From Agromyces fucosus (GTDB lineage Bacteria > Actinomycetota > Actinomycetes > Actinomycetales > Microbacteriaceae), in NCBI RefSeq assembly GCF_004134865.1, contig NZ_SDPO01000001.1, positions 868,001-932,000 on the forward strand: 64,000 bases of DNA. Reading direction: 5' to 3'. The notes under the pieces are model-generated. The model saw only the letters and a program-made list of their open reading frames with translations. It was not told the origin of the DNA and searched no databases. Of this stretch, positions 8,617 to 16,814 are shown in pieces (the stretch's first letter is position 1; every line of letters begins with the position of its first letter). A program made the translations under genes and the position numbers.

Positions 8617-9845
8617 CGGGTCGCCGCCGAGAGCACGATGTCGGGGTCGAGCACGACAGCGCGGTATTTCTCGAGCCGGGCCGGTGCGGTGCCCGTCGGC
8701 ACGAGCATGCCCCCTCGGGTCACGAAGATCGCCTCGGCGTCGACCGCAGCGCCGGTGCACTCGCCGGTCGGCGCCACGATCTCGGCGACCCGTCGGTGGC
8801 CGTCGCGATCGATCGTGAGGTGCACCACGATGTCGATGCAGCTCGCGACCGTGGGCACGACGAACGCGGAGTCGATGTTCCGACCCGCGAGGAGTGGCAG
8901 CGTGCACAGCTTTGCGAGCGCATCCCGCGCCGAGTTCGAGTGGATCGTGCACATCCCGGGAAGCCCCGAGTTGAGCGCGATGAGCAGGTCGAGGCTCTCG
9001 GCTTCGCGCACCTCGCCGACGATGAGGCGGTCGGGCCGCATGCGGAGCGCCTCCTTGATCAGGCGGCGCAGCGTGATCTCGCCGGTTCCCTCGAGGCTCG
9101 GCTGGCGACACTGCAACGCGACGAGGTCGCGCACATCGAGGTCGAGTTCGAACGTCTCCTCGACGGTGACGACGCGATCCCCCGTGCGCGCCCCCGACAC
9201 GAGTGCGTTCAGCATCGTCGTCTTGCCGGTGTGCGTGGCGCCGGAGACGAGGATGTTCGCTCCGGCGAGCACGCTCATACGGAGGAACTCCGAGGCATGC
9301 GGCGTGAGCGAGCCGAGTTCGACGAGCGCCGCGAGCGAGCGGATGCGCCGCTGGAACTTCCGGACGTTCACCGACCAGTGCGACCTCGCCACATCGGGGA
9401 TGGCGACATGCAGTCGTGAGCCATCGGGCAGGGTCGCATCGACGAACGGAGACGAGAGGTCGACGCGTCGGCCCGAGTGCTGCAGCATCCGCTCGACGAG
9501 TTCTCGCACCTCGCGGTCCGACAGCACGACCGTCGTCAGTTCTGCGATGCCGTGGCGCGCGACGAACACCTTCGTCGGCGCGTTGATCCATATCTCCTCG
9601 ACGTCGGGGTCGTCGAAGAACGGCTGCAGCTGTCCGTAGCCCGTGATCGAGGCGACGACATCGCGCGTCGTGCCGACCTCGTCGCCGAGCTGGGCGTGCG
9701 CCCCTGAGAGTGCTCGCTCGCTGTAGCGCCTCACCTCTTCGTGCGCGTATCTCGCCGCAGCCGAGCCGTCGCGGGAGAGATCGACGCCGTCGCGCAGCAC
9801 TCGGGTGCGCACCCGGTCGGCGATGGTGCGTACGGGGTCGGTCAT
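8613..9845 (-). CDS. tadA: Tad/CpaF family secretion ATPase
   Basis: This is the hexameric ATPase that powers Flp pilus assembly. The 410-residue protein has the CpaF N-terminal region, a Walker A loop GATHTGKT at about 202-209 (the common form is GxTGSGKT, so the His-Thr is a variant) and a Walker B RLIVGEVREAE at about 273-283, followed by the typical SGLPGMCTIHSNSARDAL segment with the catalytic-site histidine. The ATG at 9845 is 7 nt from a CATGAT -10 candidate, implying a leaderless transcript; other in-frame codons upstream lie inside the promoter. It heads a seven-gene operon whose genes mostly overlap. The shared TTATCCACA element lies 27 bp upstream of that -10 box. Confidence 0.93.
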   Translation of the reverse strand: MTDPVRTIADRVRTRVLRDGVDLSRDGSAAARYAHEEVRRYSERALSGAHAQLGDEVGTTRDVVASITGYGQLQPFFDDPDVEEIWINAPTKVFVARHGIAELTTVVLSDREVRELVERMLQHSGRRVDLSSPFVDATLPDGSRLHVAIPDVARSHWSVNVRKFQRRIRSLAALVELGSLTPHASEFLRMSVLAGANILVSGATHTGKTTMLNALVSGARTGDRVVTVEETFELDLDVRDLVALQCRQPSLEGTGEITLRRLIKEALRMRPDRLIVGEVREAESLDLLIALNSGLPGMCTIHSNSARDALAKLCTLPLLAGRNIDSAFVVPTVASCIDIVVHLTIDRDGHRRVAEIVAPTGECTGAAVDAEAIFVTRGGMLVPTGTAPARLEKYRAVVLDPDIVLSAATR

Positions 9846-9878
9846 GGCACCCATCATGCGATGCAACGGATGCCGCGC

Positions 9879-9894
9879 TCCGAAGTTATCCACA
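9879..9894 (-). promoter_or_regulatory. Pilus-operon upstream element (TTATCCACA box)
   Basis: On the transcribed strand this reads TGTGGATAACTTCGGA and lies 27 bp upstream of CATGAT (9853-9858), itself 7 nt before the tadA ATG. The element together with one flanking base (17 bp) is identical to the one at 21271. It matches the textbook DnaA 9-mer, but its fixed position near -42 suggests an activator or repressor site. Confidence 0.65.
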
Positions 9895-9986
9895 AGCCCG
9901 CGCGGGCCGTGGATCCGGACACGTCCACGCGCACCGGAGCCGCTCGCGCCGCTCACTAGAATCGGCTCACTCGAAGCGGAGGCAGC

Positions 9987-11264
9987 ATGAGCATCTCACT
10001 CGACTCGGAGGTCGCGCGCGCGGCCATCGCGAAGCGCGATCTCGTCGTCGACCTCGCACGTGTGGCCTGCGTGCTGCTCGTGGTGGTCATCCACCTGCTC
10101 ATGATCGGCGTCGGCATCGGAGCCGACGGCGCGATCATCGCCTCGCGCCCGCTCGAGGCCCAGCCCTGGTTCGCCGCCGCGACCTGGGCGGGGCAGATCA
10201 TGCCGCTCTTCTTCGCCCTCGGCGGGTTCACCGCGCTCACCGCGTGGCACAGCCTCGAACGGCGCGGCGGCGACCAAGTCGACTTCGTGCGGGGCCGCGT
10301 GCTGCGACTCGCCCGGCCGGCGCTGCCGCTCTTCCTCTTCTTCTCGATAGCCCTCGGGACCGCGACGCTGGCCGGCGTCGACCCCGCCCTGCTCGACACG
10401 GTGGCGACGGGCGTCGGCAGTCCGCTCTGGTTCCTCGGGGCATTCCTGCTCGCACAGTCCTTCGCCCCGACGATGGTGCGGCTGCACGAGGTCGCTCCGG
10501 CCCGAACGATGCTCGTGCTGTTCACGGGTGCGGTCGTCGTCGACGCCGCGCGCATCGCGACCGGCATCGACGAGATCGGCCTCGCCAACCTCGTCTTCGT
10601 CTGGCTCTTCGTCCAGCAGCTCGGATTCTGGTACGCCGACGGATGGTTCAGGGCGAGGCATCCGGCCCAGCTCGTCGGGCTCATCGTGGTCGCCTACGCA
10701 GTGCTCGCCGGGCTTGTAGCTGCGGGTTGGTACTCCCCCGACATGCTCGTGAACCTCAACCCGCCGACCGTGCCCCTCGCCCTGCTCGGCATCGCGCAGG
10801 TGAGCCTGCTCACCCTCGTGCACCGGCCGCTCGCCGCCCTCATGCGCGGCAGGCGCATGCAGGCGGGCGTCTTCTTCCTCGGTGCCCGCGCCATGACGAT
10901 CTACCTCTGGCACCTCCCGGTGATCATCGCCGTGGCCGGCCTCGCCCTCCTCGCCCCGCCCCTGTCGCCGGCCCCTGGCAGCGCCGCCTGGTGGCTGACA
11001 CGAATCGTCGTCTTCGTCGTCGTGCTCGCGCTCGTGCTGCTCGTCTCCATGCCGCTTGCGCGGTTCGAGACGGCTCCGACGGCCGTCCCCGACGGCTTCC
11101 GGCGCCCGGATGCCGCGTCGACCTGGAGCGCAGCGGCGCTCACGCTGCTCCCGGCCTTCGCCGTCATGCAGTTCTTCCTCGACCTGCCCATCGCGCTGAT
11201 CGGTGCCGGTTCACTCACGATCGCCCTCTGGCTGCTCCAGAGCCGGCGCACCCGCAACGCCTAG
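9987..11264 (+). CDS. Acyltransferase family 3 membrane protein
   Basis: This 425-residue polytopic membrane protein has about ten hydrophobic segments and the acyltransferase_3 N-terminal signature (RDLVVDLARVACVLLVVVIHLLM). The conserved His follows TM1 and is thought to be catalytic in this family. GGFTALTAWHSLERRGG and VRGRVLRLARPALPLF are further family landmarks. Such enzymes O-acylate surface glycans, peptidoglycan or exported small molecules. GGAGG ends 4 nt before the ATG. It is divergent from the pilus operon. Substrate is unknown. Confidence 0.85.
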   Translation: MSISLDSEVARAAIAKRDLVVDLARVACVLLVVVIHLLMIGVGIGADGAIIASRPLEAQPWFAAATWAGQIMPLFFALGGFTALTAWHSLERRGGDQVDFVRGRVLRLARPALPLFLFFSIALGTATLAGVDPALLDTVATGVGSPLWFLGAFLLAQSFAPTMVRLHEVAPARTMLVLFTGAVVVDAARIATGIDEIGLANLVFVWLFVQQLGFWYADGWFRARHPAQLVGLIVVAYAVLAGLVAAGWYSPDMLVNLNPPTVPLALLGIAQVSLLTLVHRPLAALMRGRRMQAGVFFLGARAMTIYLWHLPVIIAVAGLALLAPPLSPAPGSAAWWLTRIVVFVVVLALVLLVSMPLARFETAPTAVPDGFRRPDAASTWSAAALTLLPAFAVMQFFLDLPIALIGAGSLTIALWLLQSRRTRNA

Positions 11265-11279
11265 AATGATCGGGCACTC

Positions 11280-11361
11280 GCGGGAGTGGTGAAATCGGCA
11301 GACACGCAGGATTTAGGTTCCTGTGCCTTCGGGCGTGTGGGTTCAAGTCCCACCTTCCGCA
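11280..11361 (+). tRNA. tRNA-Leu (anticodon UAG)
   Basis: This 82-nt type II tRNA has a seven-pair acceptor stem (GCGGGAG with CTTCCGC, one G-T pair), anticodon stem CAGGA/TCCTG and loop TTTAGGT placing TAG at 11314-11316. A short variable arm hairpin with a TTCG tetraloop follows, then the T arm GTGGG-TTCAAGT-CCCAC. Discriminator base A is at 11361. The 3' CCA is not encoded and must be added enzymatically. Confidence 0.96.
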
Positions 11362-11437
11362 CTCGATTGCGCGCGATCCTGTCGAACCGTCGGTAGTCGC
11401 GGTAACGTCGAACCACAGACGTCTCAGGAGGAACATC

Positions 11438-11587
11438 ATGACCGATTTCGTCGACCCGCTCGAAGAGCCGCTGAGCCTCGACCGCGACCCCAACCGTCCC
11501 GCATCGCTCGATCCCCTGATCAGCGAGGAATGGGTCGAGTACGACGCCGACGGCAACGAGATCAAGAAGGACGACACCTCGGCCTGA
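11438..11587 (+). CDS. Tiny acidic protein, paralogue 1
   Basis: This 49-residue protein begins MTDFVDPLEEPLSLDRDP and is strongly acidic. AGGAGG at 11426-11431 precedes the ATG by 6 nt, and TAACGT at 11403-11408 is a plausible -10 box, so it looks genuinely expressed. The first 12 residues are identical to those of the next gene, showing an ancient tandem duplication with a divergent C-terminal half (here ending EIKKDDTSA). There are no cysteines and no membrane segment. I do not recognise the family. Confidence 0.72.
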   Translation: MTDFVDPLEEPLSLDRDPNRPASLDPLISEEWVEYDADGNEIKKDDTSA

Positions 11588-11793
11588 AGCTCGGCGACCG
11601 TCGCAAACCACTCGGGCAGGTCTGAGAGACCAGACCGGTTGCGGCCCGTCGTGATGCGCGCCCGCTCGTGCCAATAGATGCCGACGTAGCGGGAGTCGCA
11701 GCACGATCCTCGTGCCGCGCAAGCCCCTTCTGCGCGCTCGCCCGACGCGTTAGCGTCGGATCACCGGCAGCAACCGCAGGAGAGGACCCGATC

Positions 11794-11973
11794 ATGACCG
11801 ATTTCGTCGATCCGCTGGAAGAGCCACTCGACCTCGACCGCGATCCCGATGCACCCTTCGATCCCGACCTCGACGACGACCTGATCGATTCGGCCGAGGC
11901 CGATCGCGAGGCGACCACCGACGACTCCGACGACAGGCTGGGCGACACCGCACCGCTCGACGGCCTCGTATAG
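11794..11973 (+). CDS. Tiny acidic protein, paralogue 2
   Basis: This 59-residue protein begins MTDFVDPLEEPLDLDRDPD and continues as an Asp-rich tail (DPDLDDDLIDSAEADREATTDDSDD). It is a tandem paralogue of the gene 206 bp upstream; the nucleotide start region (ATGACCGATTTCGTCGA) is also conserved. An AGGAGAGGA stretch precedes the ATG, and TAGCGT at 11751-11756 is a possible -10 box. The long run of Asp residues and lack of hydrophobic core suggest intrinsic disorder. Role is unknown. Confidence 0.7.
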   Translation: MTDFVDPLEEPLDLDRDPDAPFDPDLDDDLIDSAEADREATTDDSDDRLGDTAPLDGLV

Positions 11974-12059
11974 CGGCACGGGGCGACGCCGCGGTCGAGC
12001 GCCGCGGCCTCAGCCCGTGCAATCGGAGACGTGCGTCGCGACACCGGCCCGCGCCATGA

Positions 12060-12926
12060 TCACGCCAGCGGCGGGCCTGCGCGCAGTCGGTCGCGTGAGT
12101 GATCGGCGACCCGGTCTGCGGGAACGCTCCAGTCGGACTCGAGCCACCACGTCGCGCCGGCTTCGGCCCACGGCCGGACGATCGCAGCGTCAGCCGCGGC
12201 ATCCGTACCGGTGGTGGTGCCCTCCTGGATCACGTCGAACGGTCGGTCGGCCAGCCCCAGACGCTCACGCTCCGCGCGGATCCACGCGATCGCCTCTGCC
12301 GCGATCTCGGGGGTGAAGAGGCGCGCCTGCTCGTCGGCGCTCTCGGGTGAGTTGCCCGGCGGCGCGTAGTTCGGGATCCACCCGTCGAATCGGGCGACGC
12401 GGCGCATCGACTTCATGCGCGGCCAGAGCCCCACGACCCACGTCGGAATGCGCGGCTGCTGCACGATCGTGGGTGGCAGCATCGAGTCGGTGCGCTTCGC
12501 CCGATAGTGCTGCCCCTCGAACTCGAACGGCTCGGCGCGCCACAGCTGCTGCATAAGCTCGAGCGACTCGTCGAGCAGCTCGGCACGGTGCTTGCGCCCC
12601 GGGTCGTCTTCGAAGATCCAGAAGCGCGGCTCGGCCTCGGAGACCCCGAGCCCCGCCGACAGGATGACGCGACCGCCCGAGAGTCGGTCGACCGTCATGG
12701 TCTGGCCGGCGAGCTCCCAGGGCCGGCGCCGCGGCACCGGCGTCAGCATCGTGCCGAGTTTGATGCGGTCAGTCACCATCGCCGCGGCTGCGAGGGTCGC
12801 CCAAGGGTCGGTCGCCCAGATGCCCTCCCAGACGAAGAACCCCTGCCAACCGGATGCCTCGGCGAGCTGCGCCAGTTCGACCGCCACGTTCGGATCGCTG
12901 CCCGTGTAGATGAAGCCGTGTCGCAT
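12060..12926 (-). CDS. LLM-class flavin/F420-dependent oxidoreductase
   Basis: This 288-residue protein has a luciferase-like monooxygenase TIM-barrel fold. It starts MRHGFIYTGSDPNVAVELAQLAEASGWQGFFVWE and contains the RIKLGTMLTPVPRRRPWELAGQTMTVDRLSGGR segment typical of the family, where the cofactor phosphate is bound. The ATG at 12926 is favoured because TACTCT (12934-12939 on the opposite strand) makes a -10 box 7 nt away, so the mRNA would be leaderless. Family members use FMNH2 or reduced F420 on varied substrates. Its neighbours do not indicate a pathway. Confidence 0.85.
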   Translation of the reverse strand: MRHGFIYTGSDPNVAVELAQLAEASGWQGFFVWEGIWATDPWATLAAAAMVTDRIKLGTMLTPVPRRRPWELAGQTMTVDRLSGGRVILSAGLGVSEAEPRFWIFEDDPGRKHRAELLDESLELMQQLWRAEPFEFEGQHYRAKRTDSMLPPTIVQQPRIPTWVVGLWPRMKSMRRVARFDGWIPNYAPPGNSPESADEQARLFTPEIAAEAIAWIRAERERLGLADRPFDVIQEGTTTGTDAAADAAIVRPWAEAGATWWLESDWSVPADRVADHSRDRLRAGPPLA

Positions 12927-13014
12927 GCGACCGAGAGTAGGGCCGGCCACCGACATCCGTTGGCGTCCCTGTGCGACGAACACCGAGCGCCGTTCTGCAT
13001 CGCCCCCTATGATG

Positions 13015-13033
13015 TAAGGCAAACCTAACCTAA
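13015..13033 (+). promoter_or_regulatory. DtxR/IdeR iron box over heme oxygenase promoter
   Basis: TAAGGCAAACCTAACCTAA reads TTAGGTTAGGTTTGCCTTA on the other strand, close to the DtxR/IdeR consensus TTAGGTTAGSCTAACCTAA. It starts just downstream of a TATGAT -10 box (13009-13014) and so covers the probable transcription start. Iron-loaded repressor would block heme oxygenase expression. Confidence 0.85.
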
Positions 13034-13048
13034 CCGAAGGGTCGCCTC

Positions 13049-13702
13049 ATGACGATCGCCCCCACTGCCCCGGCCCGCACCGACGCCGAGCCCCTCGACG
13101 TCGCGGCGCTCGTGCGCGCGGCCTCCGCCGACGACCACAAGGCCGCGGAGTCCCGCGGTTACATCGTGCAGCTCATGGGCGGCGAGCTCTCGCTCGAGGA
13201 GTACACCCGCTACCTCGCACAGTTCGGCTGGGTGTACGAAGCGCTCGAGGAGCGCGGCAGCCGCGACGGCGACCCGGCGATCTTCGACCCCGAACTCGCC
13301 CGCATGGGCGCCATCGAGGCCGACCTGACCGCGCTCGGCGCCGCCGATTGGCGCACCTCGCACCCCGCGCTGCCGGCGACCGTCGAGTACGCCGCGCACC
13401 TGCGAGCCGTCTCCGACGACGACGTGCGCTACCTCGCGCACCACTACACGCGCTACCTCGGCGACCTCTCGGGCGGCCAGGCGATCGCCCGGCTCGTGGC
13501 CCGCCACTACGGCGCCACCCCGGAGCAACTCAACTTCTACCGCTTCGACATCGCCGAAGACGGGGTCGTGCGCTACAAGCGCGGCTACCGCGAGGCGATG
13601 AACGATCTCGCACTCGCGCCCGAGCAGGTCGATCTGCTCATCGCCGAGGTCCGCACCTCCTTCCGCATGAACAGCGCGATCTTCGAGGCGCTCTCGGCCT
13701 GA
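13049..13702 (+). CDS. hmuO: Biliverdin-producing heme oxygenase
   Basis: This 217-residue cytoplasmic enzyme opens heme to biliverdin, CO and Fe2+, releasing iron. The proximal heme ligand is His30 (ADDHKAAE), and the distal-helix signature GDLSGGQ lies at residues 138-144, both as in Corynebacterium HmuO. Length is normal. The gene is preceded by an iron box, which fits iron acquisition from heme. No heme uptake transporter lies beside it. A strong hairpin follows the stop, so it is probably monocistronic. Confidence 0.95.
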   Translation: MTIAPTAPARTDAEPLDVAALVRAASADDHKAAESRGYIVQLMGGELSLEEYTRYLAQFGWVYEALEERGSRDGDPAIFDPELARMGAIEADLTALGAADWRTSHPALPATVEYAAHLRAVSDDDVRYLAHHYTRYLGDLSGGQAIARLVARHYGATPEQLNFYRFDIAEDGVVRYKRGYREAMNDLALAPEQVDLLIAEVRTSFRMNSAIFEALSA

Positions 13703-13737
13703 CCTCGACGGCCGCTCGGCCGACCGCTCCGCGACTT

Positions 13738-13759
13738 GGCTCACCCCACGGGGTGAGCC
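13738..13759 (+). terminator. Hairpin terminator after heme oxygenase gene
   Basis: A perfect 10-bp stem (GGCTCACCCC / GGGGTGAGCC) with an AC loop lies 35 bases after the heme oxygenase stop. There is no long T-tract, as is common for actinobacterial terminators. Confidence 0.7.
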
Positions 13760-13873
13760 GTCGTCATACTCGAGTCGGATGCCGCACGCAATCGCCCTCG
13801 GTAGACTGCAACGAAACCACGCCGCTGCTGACCCGGCAATCGCCGTGTCTCGACGACGACAGGAGATCCCCCA

Positions 13874-14617
13874 GTGATCCACACCTCGCTCATCCCCTGG
13901 CTCGACCCCGAGACGATCATCTCGGGCGCCGGCCCATGGGCGCTCGTCGTCGTCTGCGCGATCGTGTTCGCCGAGACCGGGCTGCTCGTCGGCTTCCTCC
14001 TGCCCGGCGACACGCTGCTCGTCATCTCGGGACTGCTCACCCACACGTCGCTCGTCTTCGGCGTCGACATCTGGTGGGTGTGCCTCGCGATCGGCATCGC
14101 GGCGTTCATCGGCGGCGAGGTCGGGTATCTCATCGGCCACAAGTTCGGTCCACGCGTCTTCGAACGCAAGGAATCGGGCCTGTTCAGCATCAAGAACGTC
14201 GAACGCACGAACGCCTTCTTCGAGCGCTTCGGCGCCCTCGCGATCATCCTCGCGCGCTTCGTGCCGATCGTTCGAACCTTCGCCCCGGTCGCCGCAGGCG
14301 TCGGCCACATGAACTACAAGAAGTACACCCTCTACAACCTCGTCGGCGCACTCATCTGGGGTGCAGGCCTCACGTACTTCGGGTACCTCATCGGCTACAT
14401 CCCGCCGATCGCCGACTTCGTGCAGGAGTACATCGACGTCATCCTCCTCGGCGCCGTCGTCCTCACACTGATCCCCACGCTCTGGCACTACTTCGCCTCG
14501 GCCCGCAAGGCGAAGAAGGCCGAGCAGGCCGGCGCCGACGTCATCACCGACGAAGAAGAAGCCGCTCAGCTCGTGCTCGACCCCGAGGTCTTCGAGCGCG
14601 GCCCCGAAGACAAGTAA
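13874..14617 (+). CDS. DedA family membrane protein
   Basis: This 247-residue DedA/SNARE-associated (VTT) family protein contains FAETGLLVGFLLPGDTLLVISGLL near the N-terminus and the conserved FFERFGALAIILARFVPIVRTFAPVAAGVGHMNY segment with its functional Arg and Pro residues at about 115-150. Family members act as undecaprenyl-phosphate or phospholipid flippases and affect envelope stress resistance. GTG at 13874 follows AGGAGA at 13861-13866. The last 14 codons (14576-14617) and the intergenic DNA behind them are copied immediately downstream in a 70-bp tandem repeat. Confidence 0.9.
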   Translation: MIHTSLIPWLDPETIISGAGPWALVVVCAIVFAETGLLVGFLLPGDTLLVISGLLTHTSLVFGVDIWWVCLAIGIAAFIGGEVGYLIGHKFGPRVFERKESGLFSIKNVERTNAFFERFGALAIILARFVPIVRTFAPVAAGVGHMNYKKYTLYNLVGALIWGAGLTYFGYLIGYIPPIADFVQEYIDVILLGAVVLTLIPTLWHYFASARKAKKAEQAGADVITDEEEAAQLVLDPEVFERGPEDK

Positions 14618-14715
14618 CGGCTGCCCGGCGGCATCCGAACGTCACCTCGACCCCGAGGTCTTCGAGCGCGGCCCCGAAGACAAGTAACGGCTGCCCGGCG
14701 GCATCCGAACGTCAC
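14576..14715. repeat. Exact 70-bp tandem duplication
   Basis: Copy 1 is 14576-14645 and copy 2 is 14646-14715, identical and directly adjacent. The unit holds the last 14 codons of the DedA gene with its TAA, the short intergenic gap and the stop codon of the convergent cation exporter. The second copy leaves an orphan DedA tail at 14646-14687 and moves the two stops from about 24 to 94 bp apart. Identity implies a recent event or an assembly artefact. Confidence 0.97.
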
Positions 14716-15632
14716 GGATGTCGCGATCGCTCCTGCTCCGCCCGGCCCGCCGGCTCGAGCTGGAACGTCGAGTGCTCGACGTCGAAGTGATCGCTGAGGC
14801 ATCCGCCGAGCTCGTCGAGCAGTTCGCCCGTGCGGCCCGAGGCGAACACCTCGGGCGCGACCTCGACATGCGCGCTGAACACGTGCGAACCCGAGGTGAT
14901 CGCCCACACGTGTACGTCGTGCACCGCGACGACGCCGTCGGTGCGGAGGATGTGCGCCCGGATCTCCGCGACGTCGGTGTCGGCCGGCGCCGACTCGAAG
15001 AGCACCCGTGCGACGTCGCGGAGCAGTGACAGTGCTCGCGGCACGATGAGCGCCGCGATCAGGAGCGATGCGATCGGGTCGGCGGCATCCCAGCCCGTGA
15101 AGACGATCACGAGGGCTGCGGCGATGACCAGCGCGGAGCCGATCATGTCTCCGAGCACCTCGAGGTAGGCGCCACGGAGGTTGATCGACTCCTTGGCTCC
15201 GCCCCGCAGCACGAGCATCGCCGCGACGTTCGCGACGAGGCCGATCGCCGCGACGACGAGCATCGGCACGCCCTGCACCTCGTGGGCCTCGCCCTCCGCG
15301 CCGCTCATCAGCCGGCCGACGGCGCCGATCGCAACCGAGACGGCGACGACCACGAGGATCACGCCGTTCACGAGCGCCCCGAGGACCTCCGCCCGCCGGT
15401 ACCCGTAGGTCTGGCGATCGGTCGCCGGCCGGGCCGCGACGAAGGCGGCCACGAGCGCGATGACGAGCCCGATGAGGTCGCTCGCCATGTGTCCGGCATC
15501 GGCGAGCAGTGCGAGGGAGCCGCTGAAGACGGCGCCGATCACCTGCACGACGAGAAAGGCGCCGATGATCGCGATCGCGATCCAGAGACGGGTGCGGTTC
15601 GCGGTCGCTGCGTGGTCGTGATCGTGTGCCAT
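14712..15632 (-). CDS. Cation diffusion facilitator (zinc exporter type)
   Basis: This 306-residue CDF/CzcD-type antiporter probably exports Zn2+ (or Co2+/Cd2+) in exchange for protons. The N-terminus is His-rich (MAHDHDH). TM2 contains LLADAGHMASD, supplying the H/D metal-site residues, and TM5 contains EVLGDMIGS with the second Asp pair. A cytoplasmic C-terminal domain of about 90 residues (VHDVHVWAITSG) is the metallochaperone-like dimerisation module. Length is standard. Its stop lies inside copy 2 of the 70-bp duplication, so its 3' flank was altered by that event. Confidence 0.92.
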   Translation of the reverse strand: MAHDHDHAATANRTRLWIAIAIIGAFLVVQVIGAVFSGSLALLADAGHMASDLIGLVIALVAAFVAARPATDRQTYGYRRAEVLGALVNGVILVVVAVSVAIGAVGRLMSGAEGEAHEVQGVPMLVVAAIGLVANVAAMLVLRGGAKESINLRGAYLEVLGDMIGSALVIAAALVIVFTGWDAADPIASLLIAALIVPRALSLLRDVARVLFESAPADTDVAEIRAHILRTDGVVAVHDVHVWAITSGSHVFSAHVEVAPEVFASGRTGELLDELGGCLSDHFDVEHSTFQLEPAGRAEQERSRHP

Positions 15633-15770
15633 GTCACGTCCAGCGTAGGCCGGGAATCGGCGTTCGGCTCAAGATAGGAATGAGTCGCGTTCTCAGGCGT
15701 GCGATCGCGCCGATGCCGGCGACCGCGCGCGCCCACCGGCGCAGGCGGTCTCGTCGACCAGGTCGACGCG

Positions 15771-16706
15771 TCACCCGAGCCCGGTGCGGAATCCCTCCCG
15801 CCAGCTCGGCCAGATCGGTGTCCAGCCCAGTTCGCGCTTCGCCTTCGCGTTCGACGCCCCGCGCACCTGCGTCATCATGGAGACCCCGTGCTCGCCGATG
15901 AGCGGCTTCGCCACCCAGGCGGGCACGTGCATCGGCGGCTTCGCACCGACCGCCTCGGCGAGCGCGGGCAGCCACTCCGAGACGGGCGCCGGCTCGTCGT
16001 CGACGATGTTGTACACGCCGGCAGGGCCTCGAAGCACGGCTGCGGCGGTTGCGGATGCCGCGTCGTCGATGTGGCAGAACGAGGTGACGCCCGTGCCGCC
16101 GCCCACGAGGGGCAGCTTGCCCGCCTCGAGCATCGTCACCATCTCGCCGCCACGTCCGAGCGCCTGCCCGGGGCCGTACAGCGCGCCGTAGCGCAGCGCG
16201 AGGCCGCCGGCAGCGGACGTCGCCTCCTCCACGTGCCGGACCGCCGCGAGCGTCTCCCTCGAGGCATCCGTCGGGTGAGGATCCAGCGGATCCTCCTCGG
16301 TCTTCACGGCGCCGCCGGTGCGTTCGCTCGGCCAGCCCGCATAGCTCTGCGCGATGAATCGCGCCGTACCGACCTCGGTGCCCGCCGCCAGCAGGTGGTC
16401 GGTGCCGCGCGTGCGCAGCTCGTTCGTCGTGGCGAAGGTGCGATCGAAGTGCTTGAGGTCGGAGACGCCGCCCGAGAGCGCCGTCAGCTCGTGCACGATC
16501 ACGTCGGGTCGCGCCTCGAGCACGGCGGCGCGCACGGATGCCTCATCGAGGCCGTCCATCACGAGCCCGCGCGCCCCGGCCGCTTCGAGGTCGGCCACTC
16601 GTTCGGGCCTGGTCGTCGTGCCGAACACCTCGTGGCCGTCGGCCAGCAGCAGCGGCACGAGCCTTGTTCCGATGGCGCCCGTGGCGCCGGCGATGAACAC
16701 TCGCAT
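15771..16706 (-). CDS. NAD-dependent epimerase/dehydratase, ECF41 target
   Basis: This 311-residue extended short-chain dehydrogenase-like protein opens with MRVFIAGATGAIGTRLVPLLLADGHEV, a Rossmann GxxGxxG. The catalytic tyrosine region is atypical (SYAGWPSERT), so it may be an atypical SDR using NADP as redox sensor rather than a sugar epimerase. It is divergent from an ECF41 sigma factor and has an exact ECF41-type promoter 30 nt upstream of its ATG. Genes of this type are the usual partners (carboxymuconolactone decarboxylase, oxidoreductase or epimerase) of ECF41 factors. Substrate is unknown. Confidence 0.88.
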   Translation of the reverse strand: MRVFIAGATGAIGTRLVPLLLADGHEVFGTTTRPERVADLEAAGARGLVMDGLDEASVRAAVLEARPDVIVHELTALSGGVSDLKHFDRTFATTNELRTRGTDHLLAAGTEVGTARFIAQSYAGWPSERTGGAVKTEEDPLDPHPTDASRETLAAVRHVEEATSAAGGLALRYGALYGPGQALGRGGEMVTMLEAGKLPLVGGGTGVTSFCHIDDAASATAAAVLRGPAGVYNIVDDEPAPVSEWLPALAEAVGAKPPMHVPAWVAKPLIGEHGVSMMTQVRGASNAKAKRELGWTPIWPSWREGFRTGLG

Positions 16707-16736
16707 CTCGGTCTCCTCTACTCTCTCACCACCTCC

Positions 16737-16763
16737 GACGAGGATGCCGCCGCATCTGTGACA
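16737..16763 (-). promoter_or_regulatory. ECF41-type sigma factor promoter
   Basis: On the minus strand TGTCACA (16757-16763) and CGTC (16737-16740) are separated by exactly 16 bp, the motif I recall for ECF41 sigma factors. It points toward the epimerase, whose ATG is 30 nt downstream. The ECF41 gene itself starts 52 bp away on the other strand. Confidence 0.82.
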
Positions 16764-16814
16764 CCGCATCCGAGATCCGTCGCCGCCTGCTGTGCGCTGT
16801 GCCATCCTCGAAGC

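Noticed and set aside
9895..9986. The 9886 element also driving the acyltransferase gene
   Set aside because: No -10 box lies 26-27 bp to its right, unlike the other four directions.
14646..14687. Second DedA fragment as a separate gene or pseudogene
   Set aside because: It is just copy 2 of the 70-bp duplication with no start codon or upstream signal.
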